64,000 nucleotides of DNA, from contig CADADA010000006.1 of the NCBI GenBank assembly GCA_902786515.1, positions 24,886 to 88,885 of the forward strand, given 5' to 3'. The translations under genes and the position numbers were made by a program. How positions within the stretch are numbered: position 1 is the stretch's first letter; each line of letters opens with the position of its first letter. Under the pieces are notes generated by a model. The model did no database searches. It saw nothing but the letters and a program-made list of their open reading frames with translations, and was not told the origin of the DNA. The DNA is from an uncultured Lachnospiraceae bacterium (GTDB lineage Bacteria; Bacillota; Clostridia; Lachnospirales; Lachnospiraceae). Positions 18,734-27,915 of the stretch are shown here, piece after piece.

Positions 18734-19639
18734 ATGTTATTGGCAGAAAGTATAGAAACAACTACGGGAGAATCTATAATGACGGCCGGTGAGGTAGCTG
18801 AGGATTTTAATAACCACGCCAATGCAATTGTGGAATATTTTAAATCGCACGTTAATGATTTGATAAATATTGGAATCAAATTAGCGATTGGGATAATACT
18901 TTTTTTGGTCGGAAGGCTTATTATAAAATTGATATTAAAGGTATGTGACAGATTTCTGGAGCGTACGGGAGCCGATATAGGAGTGACAAAATTTTTAAAT
19001 TCACTGCTTAAGGTTCTTATGTACCTTGTGCTTATCATCATCGTATGTGCACAGATAGGAATAAATACGTCCTCATTCATTGCTTTGATTGGTTCGGCAG
19101 GTCTTGCTCTGGGATTATCATTGCAGGGTAGTCTGGCGAACTTTGCAGGCGGAATATTGATTTTAATAATAAAACCATTCAGTGTAGGAGATTATATTAT
19201 AGATAGCGGAAGCTCAAAAGAGGGTACGGTATCAAGAATTGATTTGTTCTACACACATCTTACAACAGTTGATAATAAAAAGGTGGTAATCCCGAACGGC
19301 TCAATTACCAATAATTGCATTACAAATGTAACTTTTTATGATAAAAGAATTATCGACTTTAAGATTGGCATATCCTATGACAGTGATATAAAGAAAGCGA
19401 AAAAAGTACTTGAAGAAGTTGCAAAGTCGCATGACCTTGTCTTAAAGGAAGAGAAAATATTTGTATTTGTTGATAATCTTGATGAAAGTCAGGTTACGAT
19501 TGGTATGAGGGTATGGACGAAGAAAGCAGATTACTGGCAGGCATATTATGATTTGAACGAAAAAATCAAAGAAGCATTTGATGAGAATCTCATAGAGATT
19601 CCATACAGAAAGCTTGATGTGAATATAAAAGAAATATAA
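18734..19639 (+). CDS. mscS: Small-conductance mechanosensitive channel, MscS family
   Basis: This inner-membrane channel of about 301 residues opens under membrane tension to release solutes after osmotic downshock. Three N-terminal hydrophobic helices (about residues 40-60, 85-105, 110-135) end in the pore-lining pattern GSAGLALGLSLQGSLANFAGG, followed by the MscS beta domain (KPFSVGDYI, GTVSRI, VVIPNGSITNN) and a C-terminal alpha/beta domain. ATG 18734 is chosen because AGGGAGA lies six bases upstream; the frame extends back to a TTG at 18716. A hairpin terminator follows. Confidence 0.93.
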   Translation: MLLAESIETTTGESIMTAGEVAEDFNNHANAIVEYFKSHVNDLINIGIKLAIGIILFLVGRLIIKLILKVCDRFLERTGADIGVTKFLNSLLKVLMYLVLIIIVCAQIGINTSSFIALIGSAGLALGLSLQGSLANFAGGILILIIKPFSVGDYIIDSGSSKEGTVSRIDLFYTHLTTVDNKKVVIPNGSITNNCITNVTFYDKRIIDFKIGISYDSDIKKAKKVLEEVAKSHDLVLKEEKIFVFVDNLDESQVTIGMRVWTKKADYWQAYYDLNEKIKEAFDENLIEIPYRKLDVNIKEI

Positions 19640-19644
19640 CGCAA

Positions 19645-19706
19645 AACATGGCTGTCGCTTTAACGAATAAAAAACCGTGAAGCGGCTGCCGTGTTTTTTT
19701 GTGACA
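19645..19706 (+). terminator. Terminator after mscS
   Basis: ACATGGCTGTCGCTT and AAGCGGCTGCCGTGT form a 15-bp stem with G-T pairs and one mismatch, followed by seven T residues. Confidence 0.7.
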
Positions 19707-19741
19707 GATGTGTTAAATTTAATAACTACGTAATAAAAAGT

Positions 19742-19769
19742 TTGATTTTATTTTAAAATATGGTATGAT
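19742..19769 (+). promoter_or_regulatory. Promoter of the secreted membrane-anchored protein gene
   Basis: TTGATT and TATGAT are separated by 16 bases, with the -10 box 31 bases before the chosen ATG. Confidence 0.45.
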
Positions 19770-19800
19770 ATGTTATAGAAATAAAAATAGGAGGCCATTT

Positions 19801-21045
19801 ATGAAAATCAAAAAAAATGTAATCGTAACTTTTTTGTCTGTTATTTGTTTTATATTTGTTATGCATTGTAATGCACTGGCAGATGAGGCGGTTATAACGG
19901 AGTTTAGATTTGATTCGTCAGGAAAAGTAATGGGAAATAAGCTTGATGAATATGGTGATAAAGATGGATATGTAGCAACATACGGCAAGGGAAGTCTTGT
20001 TTGTTATATGGACAATATTAATGCCAGAGCATTAGAATGGTCAGATCCTGAATATAATGGTGGAGGGATTGTTCCTATAATTCGTGCGAGTGATAAAAAC
20101 AGATGGGGATATGTTCCTTCTTTTGTGGTATCATTTTCAACGAAAGATTATGTTGATATTAATTTTTCGGCTGAGATGGGAGGTTCAAGTAACGGACCTT
20201 CTCAGTGGAAATTACAGTACAGCACTGATGGGGCAAATTACATAGATATTAATTCAACAGATATAACGATTGATTATAACAGCAGAAAAACGATGCAGAA
20301 TTACTATAGTTCCACATCACTTACAGCTGATGTAAATGACAGAAATCTTGTTTACGTAAGAATCATAGCATCTTCTACAGCTACAGTAGCAGGTGGGGAT
20401 TATACAACGAATCCTATAGGAGGAGAAGTTGCTGTTAATAATATCGTGATAAAAGGAACGTTGAAGGAAGAAGACTCTCAGACAGGAGATACTTCAAGTT
20501 CATCTTCGATAACACCGACAACAAATGATGACAATACTGAAGATACCACCGGTTCAGGTCAGGTTACAACAGAACAAAATACGACGTCGGGTGCATCTAA
20601 TCGCGAAACAGAAGCTCCTAAGCAGACTGAGAAACCGACCACTACTTCAAGCATAGAAGGAAAAACAAGTGCCGGTACGGACGTGTCAGGCGGAATTACG
20701 AACGGCTCATCAGAAGGCGGAAATCAGGTTACTGAAATCTACACAAGAATAATCATTGAGACAAAGGAAAATGGTGAGACGGTAACATCTGTTGTGGTTG
20801 AAGAATCAACTGAGGAGACTACTAAAGCATCTGAGGAGGAGACAAGTAAGTCTGGTAAAAATAAGAAAAAAACGGGTAATAAGGAAACAAGTACCGACGA
20901 GAAAACCACGGTTAATACGTCAAAAGAAGATAAGGCGGACAAAAGTGACTCAAAAAGTGTTATAATGTTAATTGTGTTAGCAGCTGTGTTAGTAGCAGGA
21001 ATAGGAGCAGCATTTGTTGTTCAAAAAATTAAAAATAAAGGTTGA
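19801..21045 (+). CDS. Secreted, membrane-anchored protein with beta-rich ectodomain and Thr/Ser stalk
   Basis: I do not recognise a named family. ATG 19801 follows TAGGAGGCC and opens a signal peptide (KIKKN, hydrophobic core, ALADEA), giving 414 residues. The next ~190 residues form a beta-rich domain with WKLQYSTDGANY and NNIVIKGT, a pattern seen in extracellular carbohydrate-binding-like and nuclease-associated domains. A long Thr/Ser/Glu-rich low-complexity stalk follows, then a single C-terminal membrane helix and a KIKNKG end. There is no sortase motif, so anchoring is by the helix. A cell-surface role is inferred only. Confidence 0.7.
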   Translation: MKIKKNVIVTFLSVICFIFVMHCNALADEAVITEFRFDSSGKVMGNKLDEYGDKDGYVATYGKGSLVCYMDNINARALEWSDPEYNGGGIVPIIRASDKNRWGYVPSFVVSFSTKDYVDINFSAEMGGSSNGPSQWKLQYSTDGANYIDINSTDITIDYNSRKTMQNYYSSTSLTADVNDRNLVYVRIIASSTATVAGGDYTTNPIGGEVAVNNIVIKGTLKEEDSQTGDTSSSSSITPTTNDDNTEDTTGSGQVTTEQNTTSGASNRETEAPKQTEKPTTTSSIEGKTSAGTDVSGGITNGSSEGGNQVTEIYTRIIIETKENGETVTSVVVEESTEETTKASEEETSKSGKNKKKTGNKETSTDEKTTVNTSKEDKADKSDSKSVIMLIVLAAVLVAGIGAAFVVQKIKNKG

Positions 21046-21070
21046 CATTGTATCAAAATATGAATAGTAT
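21042..21070 (+). promoter_or_regulatory. Sigma-A-type promoter of mecA
   Basis: A perfect TTGACA and TAGTAT are separated by 17 bases. The box begins within the stop region of the upstream gene. Confidence 0.55.
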
Positions 21071-21152
21071 TATTGTTACCGGTATTATTGATATATATGC
21101 ACCGGTTTATGCCTGGGAGTTTGCAGTATATAGAAAGGGTATGGGTGTTAAT

Positions 21153-21803
21153 ATGTTTTTTAGAAGAATTGGAAAAGATATGGTAAGATGTATTCTTACT
21201 GAGCAGGATATGATAGATAATGGTCTGGAGGTTGAAGACTTTTTTAAGGATAAAGAAAAGGTTCAGGGCTTTTTGGAGAATATAGTTGAGCAGGCGAGAG
21301 AAGAAGTTGGATATGAGATGAAAAGCGGCATGCTTGCGCTTCAGGTAATGCCATTGCCGAATAAGGGACTTGCGATTACATTTTCTGAAAATTCTGAGCA
21401 GGGATTATCAGATGTTTTGTCGCAGATAAAAGAGATTGCAAATGATATTATAGCAGAGGGCAATGGGTTTGCGGAAGATGACACTGACGAAGGAAAGGTA
21501 AGCAGAAATAAAAAATCAGAGGGACGTCTTTATTGTTTCGACTCGATGGATGCAGTTATGGATTTTAGCAAGTCGTGTCCGGTTGATAAGGTGGCAAAGA
21601 GTACTTTATACAGATTAGACAGAAAGTATTATATGGTACTTAAAAAGGGAAAGATTTCGAGAAAAGTATATGACTGTATTTCTTTTTCAGCATTGGAATA
21701 TGGAAAACTTGTTTCTGATGATCACGCTTTTATAGTAAATTTTCAGGAACATAATGAGCCGGTTATAAAGAAGAATACCATAGGGATTTTGAAGAAAATA
21801 TAA
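21153..21803 (+). CDS. mecA: MecA-type adaptor protein for ClpC
   Basis: MecA proteins deliver substrates to the ClpCP protease. The N-terminal ~85 residues (KDMVRCILTEQDM, DFFKDKEKVQGFLENIVEQA, VMPLPNKGLAITFSE) match the substrate-binding domain. An acidic linker and a C-terminal ClpC-binding domain follow, ending with LEYGKLVSDDHAFIVNFQ. The start is uncertain: the frame runs back to 21042, and ATG 21141 or 21153 could be used. I choose 21153 (about 216 residues), which fits the family's usual N-terminus. Confidence 0.82.
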   Translation: MFFRRIGKDMVRCILTEQDMIDNGLEVEDFFKDKEKVQGFLENIVEQAREEVGYEMKSGMLALQVMPLPNKGLAITFSENSEQGLSDVLSQIKEIANDIIAEGNGFAEDDTDEGKVSRNKKSEGRLYCFDSMDAVMDFSKSCPVDKVAKSTLYRLDRKYYMVLKKGKISRKVYDCISFSALEYGKLVSDDHAFIVNFQEHNEPVIKKNTIGILKKI

Positions 21804-21838
21804 TATTTGATAATACAGAAAGGCATGGAAAATACAAA

Positions 21839-23302
21839 ATGGATGAGATCAGTTATAAGGAATCGGGTTTGGACTTCAGAGTTATCAGAGCAGTAGAGGA
21901 AATGGGGTTTGAACAGATGACACCTATACAGGTGCAGGCGATTCCGGTTCTTTTGCAGGGTAGAGACATTATAGGACAGGCACAGACAGGAACCGGTAAG
22001 ACGGCAGCATTTGGTATTCCGGCGATTCAGAATGTTGATCCGGAAGATAGCAGTCTTCAGGTACTTATATTATGTCCGACAAGGGAACTTGCTATACAGG
22101 CAGCGAGAGAGATTCGCAATTTTGCAAAATTCATGCAGGGAATAAAAGTGTTGCCGATATATGGTGGTCAGGATATAGTGAAACAGATTCGTTCTTTGAA
22201 AGGCGGGGTACAGATTGTCGTAGGTACACCGGGCAGAGTAATGGATCACATGAGAAGGCACACACTCAAATTAAAAAATATAAAGATGCTTGTTTTGGAC
22301 GAAGCAGATGAAATGCTGAATATGGGATTCAGAGATGATATAGAGACGATTTGCTCAGAGATTAAATCAGAGCACCAGACAGCATTATTTTCTGCTACGA
22401 TGCCAAAGGAGATTCTTGATATAGCGAAAAAGTACCAGAATGATGCGCAGGTAATCAAAGTTGTAAAGAAAGAATTGACAATTCCACTGGTGCGTCAGTA
22501 CTATTATGAAGTTAAGAACAGAGACAAGGAAGAAGTGATATGCAGACTTTTAGATTACTATAATCCTAAGAGGTCTCTTATATTCTGCAATACAAAAAGA
22601 ATGGTAGACGAACTTTCAGACAATCTTAAAGGCAGAGGATACTTTGCAGAAGGATTGCATGGGGATATGAACCAGTACCAGAGAGACAGAGTAATGCAGA
22701 ACTTCAGAAATGACAAGACAGAGATACTGATTGCGACAGATGTTGCTGCGAGAGGAATAGATGTTGATGATGTAGAGGCTGTATTTAATTATGATGTTCC
22801 ACAGGATATTGAATATTATGTTCACAGAATAGGTCGTACGGGACGTGCAGGAAGAAAAGGAAGAGCGTTTACCCTTGTCGTTGGAAGAGAAATATATAAG
22901 ATGCGTGAGATTGAAAAGACATGCAAGACAAGGATTAAGAACAGACTTATACCGACAGTCAATGATATTACGAAGAGTAAGGCAGATAATATCTTAAAAC
23001 AGGCATTGGAAGTGCTTAAGACAGAAGATTTGTCAAAAGTCAGTACAATTATTGAGAATAAGATGAATGAGGAAGATTGTACGGCTATAGAGCTTGCATC
23101 TGCATTTTTAAAAATGCATTTAGGAGAAGAGCCGGAAAATATAGTACTTGTTGAAGATCCGTATGTTCCGGAGAAGAAGAATAAAGAGAAAACCAAAAAG
23201 AAAAAGCGATTCCGCGGTGATTACGACAAAAAGAAAAGTGGTAAGAAAAAAGATATACCGTTTGCAAAGTTTCGTAATCAAGGCAGGAAAAAGAAAAAGT
23301 AA
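21839..23302 (+). CDS. DEAD-box ATP-dependent RNA helicase
   Basis: This 487-residue cytoplasmic helicase unwinds RNA, probably in ribosome assembly, mRNA decay or cold response. Motifs are in order: the Q motif (MTPIQVQAIP), Walker A AQTGTGKT, PTRELAIQ, TPGRVMDHM, DEAD in VLDEADEMLNMGF, SAT, then the second domain with IATDVAARGID and HRIGRTGRAGR. A basic Lys-rich C-terminal tail, typical of CshA/CsdA-type enzymes, should help RNA binding. It lies 35 bases after mecA and may share its transcript. Assignment to CshA rather than another paralogue is not certain. Confidence 0.93.
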   Translation: MDEISYKESGLDFRVIRAVEEMGFEQMTPIQVQAIPVLLQGRDIIGQAQTGTGKTAAFGIPAIQNVDPEDSSLQVLILCPTRELAIQAAREIRNFAKFMQGIKVLPIYGGQDIVKQIRSLKGGVQIVVGTPGRVMDHMRRHTLKLKNIKMLVLDEADEMLNMGFRDDIETICSEIKSEHQTALFSATMPKEILDIAKKYQNDAQVIKVVKKELTIPLVRQYYYEVKNRDKEEVICRLLDYYNPKRSLIFCNTKRMVDELSDNLKGRGYFAEGLHGDMNQYQRDRVMQNFRNDKTEILIATDVAARGIDVDDVEAVFNYDVPQDIEYYVHRIGRTGRAGRKGRAFTLVVGREIYKMREIEKTCKTRIKNRLIPTVNDITKSKADNILKQALEVLKTEDLSKVSTIIENKMNEEDCTAIELASAFLKMHLGEEPENIVLVEDPYVPEKKNKEKTKKKKRFRGDYDKKKSGKKKDIPFAKFRNQGRKKKK

Positions 23303-23340
23303 AATGAGATTTTGAATGATTCAGGAAAAGAGGAATAGAG

Positions 23341-23787
23341 ATGGATAATGCAAATAGACTTGTAGGCAGGGATACTCAGATTACGAATATCGTGCTTGTA
23401 GAGGCTATAAGGCAGATGAAGGAAAATGATACACCACAGACAAAAAATGTAGTTATTGATGAGACGGTGATGAAAGCGAAGTTCTTAATGCCGGTTCGTG
23501 TGAAAGAAGACAGCAAATTAGAGATAAATATGATTACAAATGATAAAAAAGAAAACTATTTTTTAGCATTTACGGATTGGCAGGAGGTAAGTACATACTT
23601 AAAGGAAGCAGGGCAAAAGGCCATGGTAATGACATTCGATGACTATGCCATGTTGATGAAGAAAAATTCTCAGGCTTCGGGATTTGTTATAAATCCGTTC
23701 TCTGCGAATCTTATATTCAGAACTGATTATATTAAGCAATTGTTTGATAAAAAGGTCGAAATACTTACGTCAGGATTAAACGAATAA
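23341..23787 (+). CDS. SseB-family protein
   Basis: The 148-residue protein has the SseB N-terminal-domain pattern: FLMPVRV near residue 43, YFLAFTDWQEVSTY, a TFDDYAMLM segment and GFVINPFSANLIF. Such proteins are common in clostridia as single small cytoplasmic proteins with no settled function. The name comes from a Salmonella secretion protein, and no secretion system is present here. It lies 38 bases after the helicase gene and ends at a hairpin terminator. Confidence 0.75.
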   Translation: MDNANRLVGRDTQITNIVLVEAIRQMKENDTPQTKNVVIDETVMKAKFLMPVRVKEDSKLEINMITNDKKENYFLAFTDWQEVSTYLKEAGQKAMVMTFDDYAMLMKKNSQASGFVINPFSANLIFRTDYIKQLFDKKVEILTSGLNE

Positions 23788-23795
23788 CAGATAAT

Positions 23796-23828
23796 AAAAC
23801 AGGTATCATGCCTGTTTTATTTTTTTTG
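23796..23828 (+). terminator. Rho-independent terminator after the SseB-family gene
   Basis: AAAACAGG and CCTGTTTT form a perfect stem with a 7-nt loop, followed by A and eight T residues. Confidence 0.85.
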
Positions 23829-23839
23829 ATTATCAATTG

Positions 23840-23869
23840 GTAATATAATTCACAATTGTCTCATATATT
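23840..23869 (+). promoter_or_regulatory. Sigma-E-like promoter of the spoIIIA operon
   Basis: GTAATATA (23840-23847) and CATATATT (23862-23869) are 14 bases apart, close to the mother-cell sigma-E consensus (ATA-type -35, CATAnnnT -10). spoIIIA is a sigma-E operon in Bacillus. The assignment rests on this pattern and that knowledge. Confidence 0.6.
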
Positions 23870-23906
23870 TCATTAAGAACGATGAGGAAGGGAAATTATA
23901 ATTAAT

Positions 23907-24836
23907 ATGGACAAGGGAAGAGAATTATTCAAAATATTTTCATTAACTATAAGAAAAAATCTGGAAAAACTAAAACTTGATATGAATAAGCTTCATGAAA
24001 TACGGTTAAGAACAGATATGCCGTTAATTTTAAAATACTCAGGTAAAGAATATATGATAGACGAAAATGGAAATATGCGTGAAAAAACGGACAAACCCTA
24101 TATTATTCGTCAAAATGATATGAGAGAAACAATGGAATATATCAGTAACTATTCACTATATGCCTTTGAGGAGGAAATAAAACAGGGATTTCTAACCATA
24201 ACGGGTGGACATCGTGTTGGAATAACGGGAAAAACAATTACAGAAAACGGGAATATAAAAAGTGTCAGATATATTTCCTCTGCTAATATAAGAGTATCTC
24301 ATGAGATAAAAGGGTGCAGTAAAGAGGCATTACAATATATCAGAAACGCATCGGGGATATATAATACATTAATCATTTCACCTCCGGGTTGTGGTAAGAC
24401 AACCCTATTACGGGATTTGATAAGGAATATCAGCAATGGATGGGACAACGTACCCGGAAGAACAGTTGGCGTTGTAGATGAAAGAAGTGAGATTGCAGCC
24501 TGTTATATGGGAATACCTCAAAATGATGTTGGAATAAGAACAGATGTATTAGATTGCTGCCCCAAAGAGACAGGAATGCTTATGCTGATACGTTCGATGG
24601 CTCCTGATGTGATTGCGGTGGACGAAATAGGAGGAGAAGGAGAAATAGATTCAATACGCTATGCCATGAACTGCGGATGTAAAATGTTGGCAACAGTCCA
24701 CGGAACTTCATTTGAGGAGATAGAGGAAAAGAATGAAGATATTTTTGAAAGATATATTATCCTTGATAAATCAAAGGGAATTGGTACTATAAAGGCGGTA
24801 TATGATTGTAAGGGGGAAATTAAGCAGCAATGTTAA
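23907..24836 (+). CDS. spoIIIAA: Stage III sporulation protein AA (ATPase)
   Basis: This is the ATPase of the SpoIIIA-SpoIIQ channel joining mother cell and forespore. The 309 residues contain a VirB11/secretion-type core with Walker A SPPGCGKTTLLRD (about residues 154-166), GVVDERSEIA and VIAVDEIGGEGE. It opens an eight-gene operon; its end overlaps spoIIIAB by 7 bases, which suggests translational coupling. Confidence 0.95.
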   Translation: MDKGRELFKIFSLTIRKNLEKLKLDMNKLHEIRLRTDMPLILKYSGKEYMIDENGNMREKTDKPYIIRQNDMRETMEYISNYSLYAFEEEIKQGFLTITGGHRVGITGKTITENGNIKSVRYISSANIRVSHEIKGCSKEALQYIRNASGIYNTLIISPPGCGKTTLLRDLIRNISNGWDNVPGRTVGVVDERSEIAACYMGIPQNDVGIRTDVLDCCPKETGMLMLIRSMAPDVIAVDEIGGEGEIDSIRYAMNCGCKMLATVHGTSFEEIEEKNEDIFERYIILDKSKGIGTIKAVYDCKGEIKQQC

Positions 24837-25348
24837 AAATAATTGGAAGTATATTGATTATAATATCAGGAACCATGATTGGAATGAGCGTGGGACAGAG
24901 ATTGAGAGACAGGCTTTTTGAACTGAAAAGTCTGAAAAAAACGATTGCTCTTTTGAGAGGAGAGATTCGCTATGGTAATTGTGCGTTACCGGAAGCATTT
25001 GACCATATAAGTGAATACATAGAAGCACCATTTTCCGGCATGTTTGAACAAATCAGCAGGGAACTTAACGAATATGAGGGAAAAACATTTGTTGAGGTAT
25101 GGAAGAAGCATGTGGAAAAAATAAAAAGCATGACATGCCTTAAAAATGAGCAGGTCTGCCAGTTAAAGGCGTTGGGGGAAAATCTTGGATATCTGGATAG
25201 GGAGATGCAGCTAAATACGTTGGATTTGTATAAAGAACAGTTGGATTATAATATCAGAAATCTTGAGGAATCCATTGTTAAATCGGTCAGATTATATAAT
25301 TGCCTTGGGGTGATGGGAGGAATCCTTATAGTATTGATTATTATGTAA
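24830..25348 (+). CDS. spoIIIAB: Stage III sporulation protein AB
   Basis: The 172-residue product resembles GspF-type secretion proteins at low level. It has an N-terminal membrane helix, a helical middle with LKKTIALLRGEIRYGNCALPEAF (a strongly conserved family segment), and a C-terminal membrane helix (LGVMGGILIVLIIM). The start overlaps spoIIIAA. It acts in the mother-cell half of the sporulation channel. Confidence 0.92.
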   Translation: MLKIIGSILIIISGTMIGMSVGQRLRDRLFELKSLKKTIALLRGEIRYGNCALPEAFDHISEYIEAPFSGMFEQISRELNEYEGKTFVEVWKKHVEKIKSMTCLKNEQVCQLKALGENLGYLDREMQLNTLDLYKEQLDYNIRNLEESIVKSVRLYNCLGVMGGILIVLIIM

Positions 25349-25360
25349 CATAGAAAGGGC

Positions 25361-25567
25361 ATGGATATTAATATGGACGTTAATCTTATATTTAAAATAG
25401 CAGCGGTCGGCATACTGGTATCGGTGATAAGTCAGGTTTTGAAACATAGCGGAAGGGAAGAACATGCATTTTTAACCAGTCTGGCAGGTTTGATATTAGT
25501 ATTGTTTTGGATTGTGCCATATATATATGAATTATTTGAAAAAATAAAGGAGTTGTTTATGTTATGA
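25361..25567 (+). CDS. spoIIIAC: Stage III sporulation protein AC
   Basis: The small 68-residue membrane protein has two hydrophobic helices separated by LKHSGREEHAF, which matches the family. ATG 25361 (MDIN) is chosen; ATG 25373 (MDVN) is an alternative start, since AGAAAGGG lies nearer the first. Its end overlaps spoIIIAD by 4 bases. Confidence 0.9.
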   Translation: MDINMDVNLIFKIAAVGILVSVISQVLKHSGREEHAFLTSLAGLILVLFWIVPYIYELFEKIKELFML

Positions 25568-25950
25568 CGGATATCGTGAAGCTGGGAATACTATCAGTGA
25601 GTATAGTACTTGTAGCCATCCAGTTTCGAACTATAAAACCGGAATATGGTATTTATATGACGATTGGAGTGGCAATCATTATATTGTCATATTCTCTGTC
25701 AGTAATAGGGAATATTATTGATGGAATTTACATACTGCAGGATTATCTGCAAATGGGTGATTATATGCCTATTTTGCTTAGAATAATAGGAATTTCGTAT
25801 ATATCGGAATTTGCATCAGATATATGCAGAGATACAGGATATGGTGCAATAGCTAACCAGATACAGATATTCGGAAAATTATCTGTTCTGGCAGTGAGTA
25901 TACCTATATTTGAGATATTGTGTAAGACAGTCAGTGGGTTGCTAAGATGA
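25564..25950 (+). CDS. spoIIIAD: Stage III sporulation protein AD
   Basis: The 128-residue polytopic membrane protein has about four hydrophobic stretches and the conserved segment YISEFASDICRDTGYGAIANQIQIFGK. It starts within the last codons of spoIIIAC (ATGA-type overlap) and overlaps spoIIIAE by 4 bases. It is a channel component. Confidence 0.92.
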   Translation: MTDIVKLGILSVSIVLVAIQFRTIKPEYGIYMTIGVAIIILSYSLSVIGNIIDGIYILQDYLQMGDYMPILLRIIGISYISEFASDICRDTGYGAIANQIQIFGKLSVLAVSIPIFEILCKTVSGLLR

Positions 25951-27056
25951 AAAGAATAGTGCTTATGGTTATGTTACTGGCTTTATTAAATACAGAGACC
26001 CTATATGCCGGTGAAAATGAACAATATGACTTTTCTGATATAGACAGGGTACTGAGAGAACATGATGAAGAAATCGACTTTGAGGATACTGTAATCAGGG
26101 TTGGAAAGGGGGATACAGGGGTATTTGGTGAATTAATAGACAGTACACTTGGTTCTTTGAAAAGAGAAATAATATTTGGAAAAGACAATATAAGACAGTT
26201 GATTGTGATTGCGATTTTTGCAGGAATTCTTACGCTGATTTCAGATATTTTCAATAACAGCAGTATAAGTGATACCGGATTTGGAATTGTTTATATGATT
26301 ACGGCGGGAATTGTTACGGCGGGATTTGCAGCCGAAGTAGATATTGCAGAAAATGTCATGAAAACTCTAATGGAATTTATGCAGACGCTTATGCCTACAT
26401 ATTTACTTGCAGTCAGTGCTTCGGGACAGGGAATGACATCATCGACATTTTATGAATTAACCATGATAATAATACTTGTCATTGAGTGGATGTTTTTCAA
26501 AGTATTTATTCCACTGGTAAAAATCTATGTGATAATTTCGGTTGTGGATTATATGTCTAAAGAGAGAGTTCTTTCAAAGTTTTCAGAAATCATTAAAAAA
26601 ATGATAGGCTGGATTTTAAAAACTTCAGTATATGCAGTTGCAGGAGTAAACCTGATAGAAGGAATTGTATTTCCGTCGATTGATGCGGCAACAGTTGCAA
26701 ATGTTTCAAGAGTAGCATCATCAATACCAGGGATGTCGGGAGTCAGTTCACTGTCGGGCATAGCACTTGGTTCAGGTATGCTAATAAAAAATACAATAGG
26801 AGGCGTTGGACTTATATCAATTTTGGTAATATGTGCAATTCCCGTTGTAAAAACCGGAATTGCCTCGTTTGTATACCAGCTGCTCGCCGGAGCATTGCAG
26901 CCGGTCACTGACAAAAGAATTGTAGGCTGTATATCAATCGCAGGTGAGGGGATAGAGTTTTTACTAAAGGCCGTTATTACTTGCGGATTACTATTTATGA
27001 TTACGATTGCAATAATATGTCTTTCAACAAATGCGACATATTATGGAATGGGGTGA
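25947..27056 (+). CDS. spoIIIAE: Stage III sporulation protein AE
   Basis: The 369-residue protein has a signal sequence (ALLNTETLYAGE) and seven or more membrane segments. Family marks are LMPTYLLAVSASGQG and the glycine/serine-rich stretch MSGVSSLSGIALGSGMLIKN. It is the largest membrane part of the spoIIIA apparatus. It overlaps spoIIIAD by 4 bases. Confidence 0.93.
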   Translation: MKRIVLMVMLLALLNTETLYAGENEQYDFSDIDRVLREHDEEIDFEDTVIRVGKGDTGVFGELIDSTLGSLKREIIFGKDNIRQLIVIAIFAGILTLISDIFNNSSISDTGFGIVYMITAGIVTAGFAAEVDIAENVMKTLMEFMQTLMPTYLLAVSASGQGMTSSTFYELTMIIILVIEWMFFKVFIPLVKIYVIISVVDYMSKERVLSKFSEIIKKMIGWILKTSVYAVAGVNLIEGIVFPSIDAATVANVSRVASSIPGMSGVSSLSGIALGSGMLIKNTIGGVGLISILVICAIPVVKTGIASFVYQLLAGALQPVTDKRIVGCISIAGEGIEFLLKAVITCGLLFMITIAIICLSTNATYYGMG

Positions 27057-27058
27057 GT

Positions 27059-27358
27059 ATGGAATTTTTTAGAGATTATATAAAAGAAATTATTGGATTT
27101 GTGGTGATATGTCAGATGATTTCAGGCATTTTTCCTAATAAAAATATGGGAAAGTATATAAGGTTTGTTATAGGTCTTATCATTATAGGATTACTTATTA
27201 GACCCATATTTGACTTTTCAGAGATATACTCATATGAAATTCCGGACGTTACATTTGAGTATGAATTACCCACAAATGATAATATTGAAAGAATATCAAT
27301 ACCGATTATAGGAGAAATGGAGGAAACGGATATTGAAAATCAATTGGAAGGAAATTAA
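27059..27358 (+). CDS. spoIIIAF: Stage III sporulation protein AF (short)
   Basis: Starting at ATG 27059, two bases after spoIIIAE ends, the product is 99 residues: two membrane helices (EIIGFVVICQMISGIF, FVIGLIIIGLLIRPIF) and a short polar tail. It is about half the length of the Bacillus protein, lacking most of the soluble C-terminal domain. The frame also runs back to 26981 inside spoIIIAE, but that start is not supported. It overlaps spoIIIAG by 26 bases. Confidence 0.85.
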   Translation: MEFFRDYIKEIIGFVVICQMISGIFPNKNMGKYIRFVIGLIIIGLLIRPIFDFSEIYSYEIPDVTFEYELPTNDNIERISIPIIGEMEETDIENQLEGN

Positions 27359-27890
27359 GACTGTCGGAATCGATAAGTGGCTGTTAATTGCATTTGCCGG
27401 AGTGTTACTGGTTGTTTCGTCTGTTCCGTCAGGATGCAGCGTAAAAAAGAAAAATACAACTGATAACAGTATTATCATACAAAGTGCGGATTCTTACGAA
27501 AAAAACACAGAAAAACGTTTGAAAAACCTTATAGAAAAAATGGATGGAGTAAGTGATGTTGTTGTTATGATTACGCTTAAGTCAGGAGGTGAAAAGGTTA
27601 TATTAAAACAACAGCCATATTCAAAGAAAAACGTGGATGAGACCGACAGCTCCGGAGGTACAAGAAAAACAAACGAGATAAATCAGGATGAGGAGGTGAT
27701 ATATTACAAAGACGAAAATGGAGATGAAAAACCGTATGTAATAAAAGAAAACACGCCGATAATTGAAGGAATTGTTGTAATGGGATGCGGATTGGGTGAT
27801 TCTAAGAAAAAAGCAGAAGTAATATCAGCTATTGAGGCATTATTTCCGATATCGGCTCATAAAATATCAGTAATTGAGAAGAGTAATTAA
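27333..27890 (+). CDS. spoIIIAG: Stage III sporulation protein AG
   Basis: The start is TTG 27333 after GGAGG, inside the end of spoIIIAF. The 185 residues have one N-terminal membrane helix (WLLIAFAGVLLVVSS) and an extracytoplasmic ring-building domain with GVSDVVVMITLKSGGEKV and PIIEGIVVMGCGLGDSKKK. SpoIIIAG forms large rings in the intermembrane space in Bacillus. Confidence 0.92.
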   Translation: MKINWKEIKTVGIDKWLLIAFAGVLLVVSSVPSGCSVKKKNTTDNSIIIQSADSYEKNTEKRLKNLIEKMDGVSDVVVMITLKSGGEKVILKQQPYSKKNVDETDSSGGTRKTNEINQDEEVIYYKDENGDEKPYVIKENTPIIEGIVVMGCGLGDSKKKAEVISAIEALFPISAHKISVIEKSN

Positions 27891-27915
27891 TTTTAGGGAG
27901 GAATAGAACAGGGAT

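Noticed and set aside
18501..18755. Plus-strand frame rich in Q, K and R over the GlgB-like tail
   Set aside because: It is the frame-shifted reading of the Lys/Ala tail repeats; the family-matching frame is the other one.
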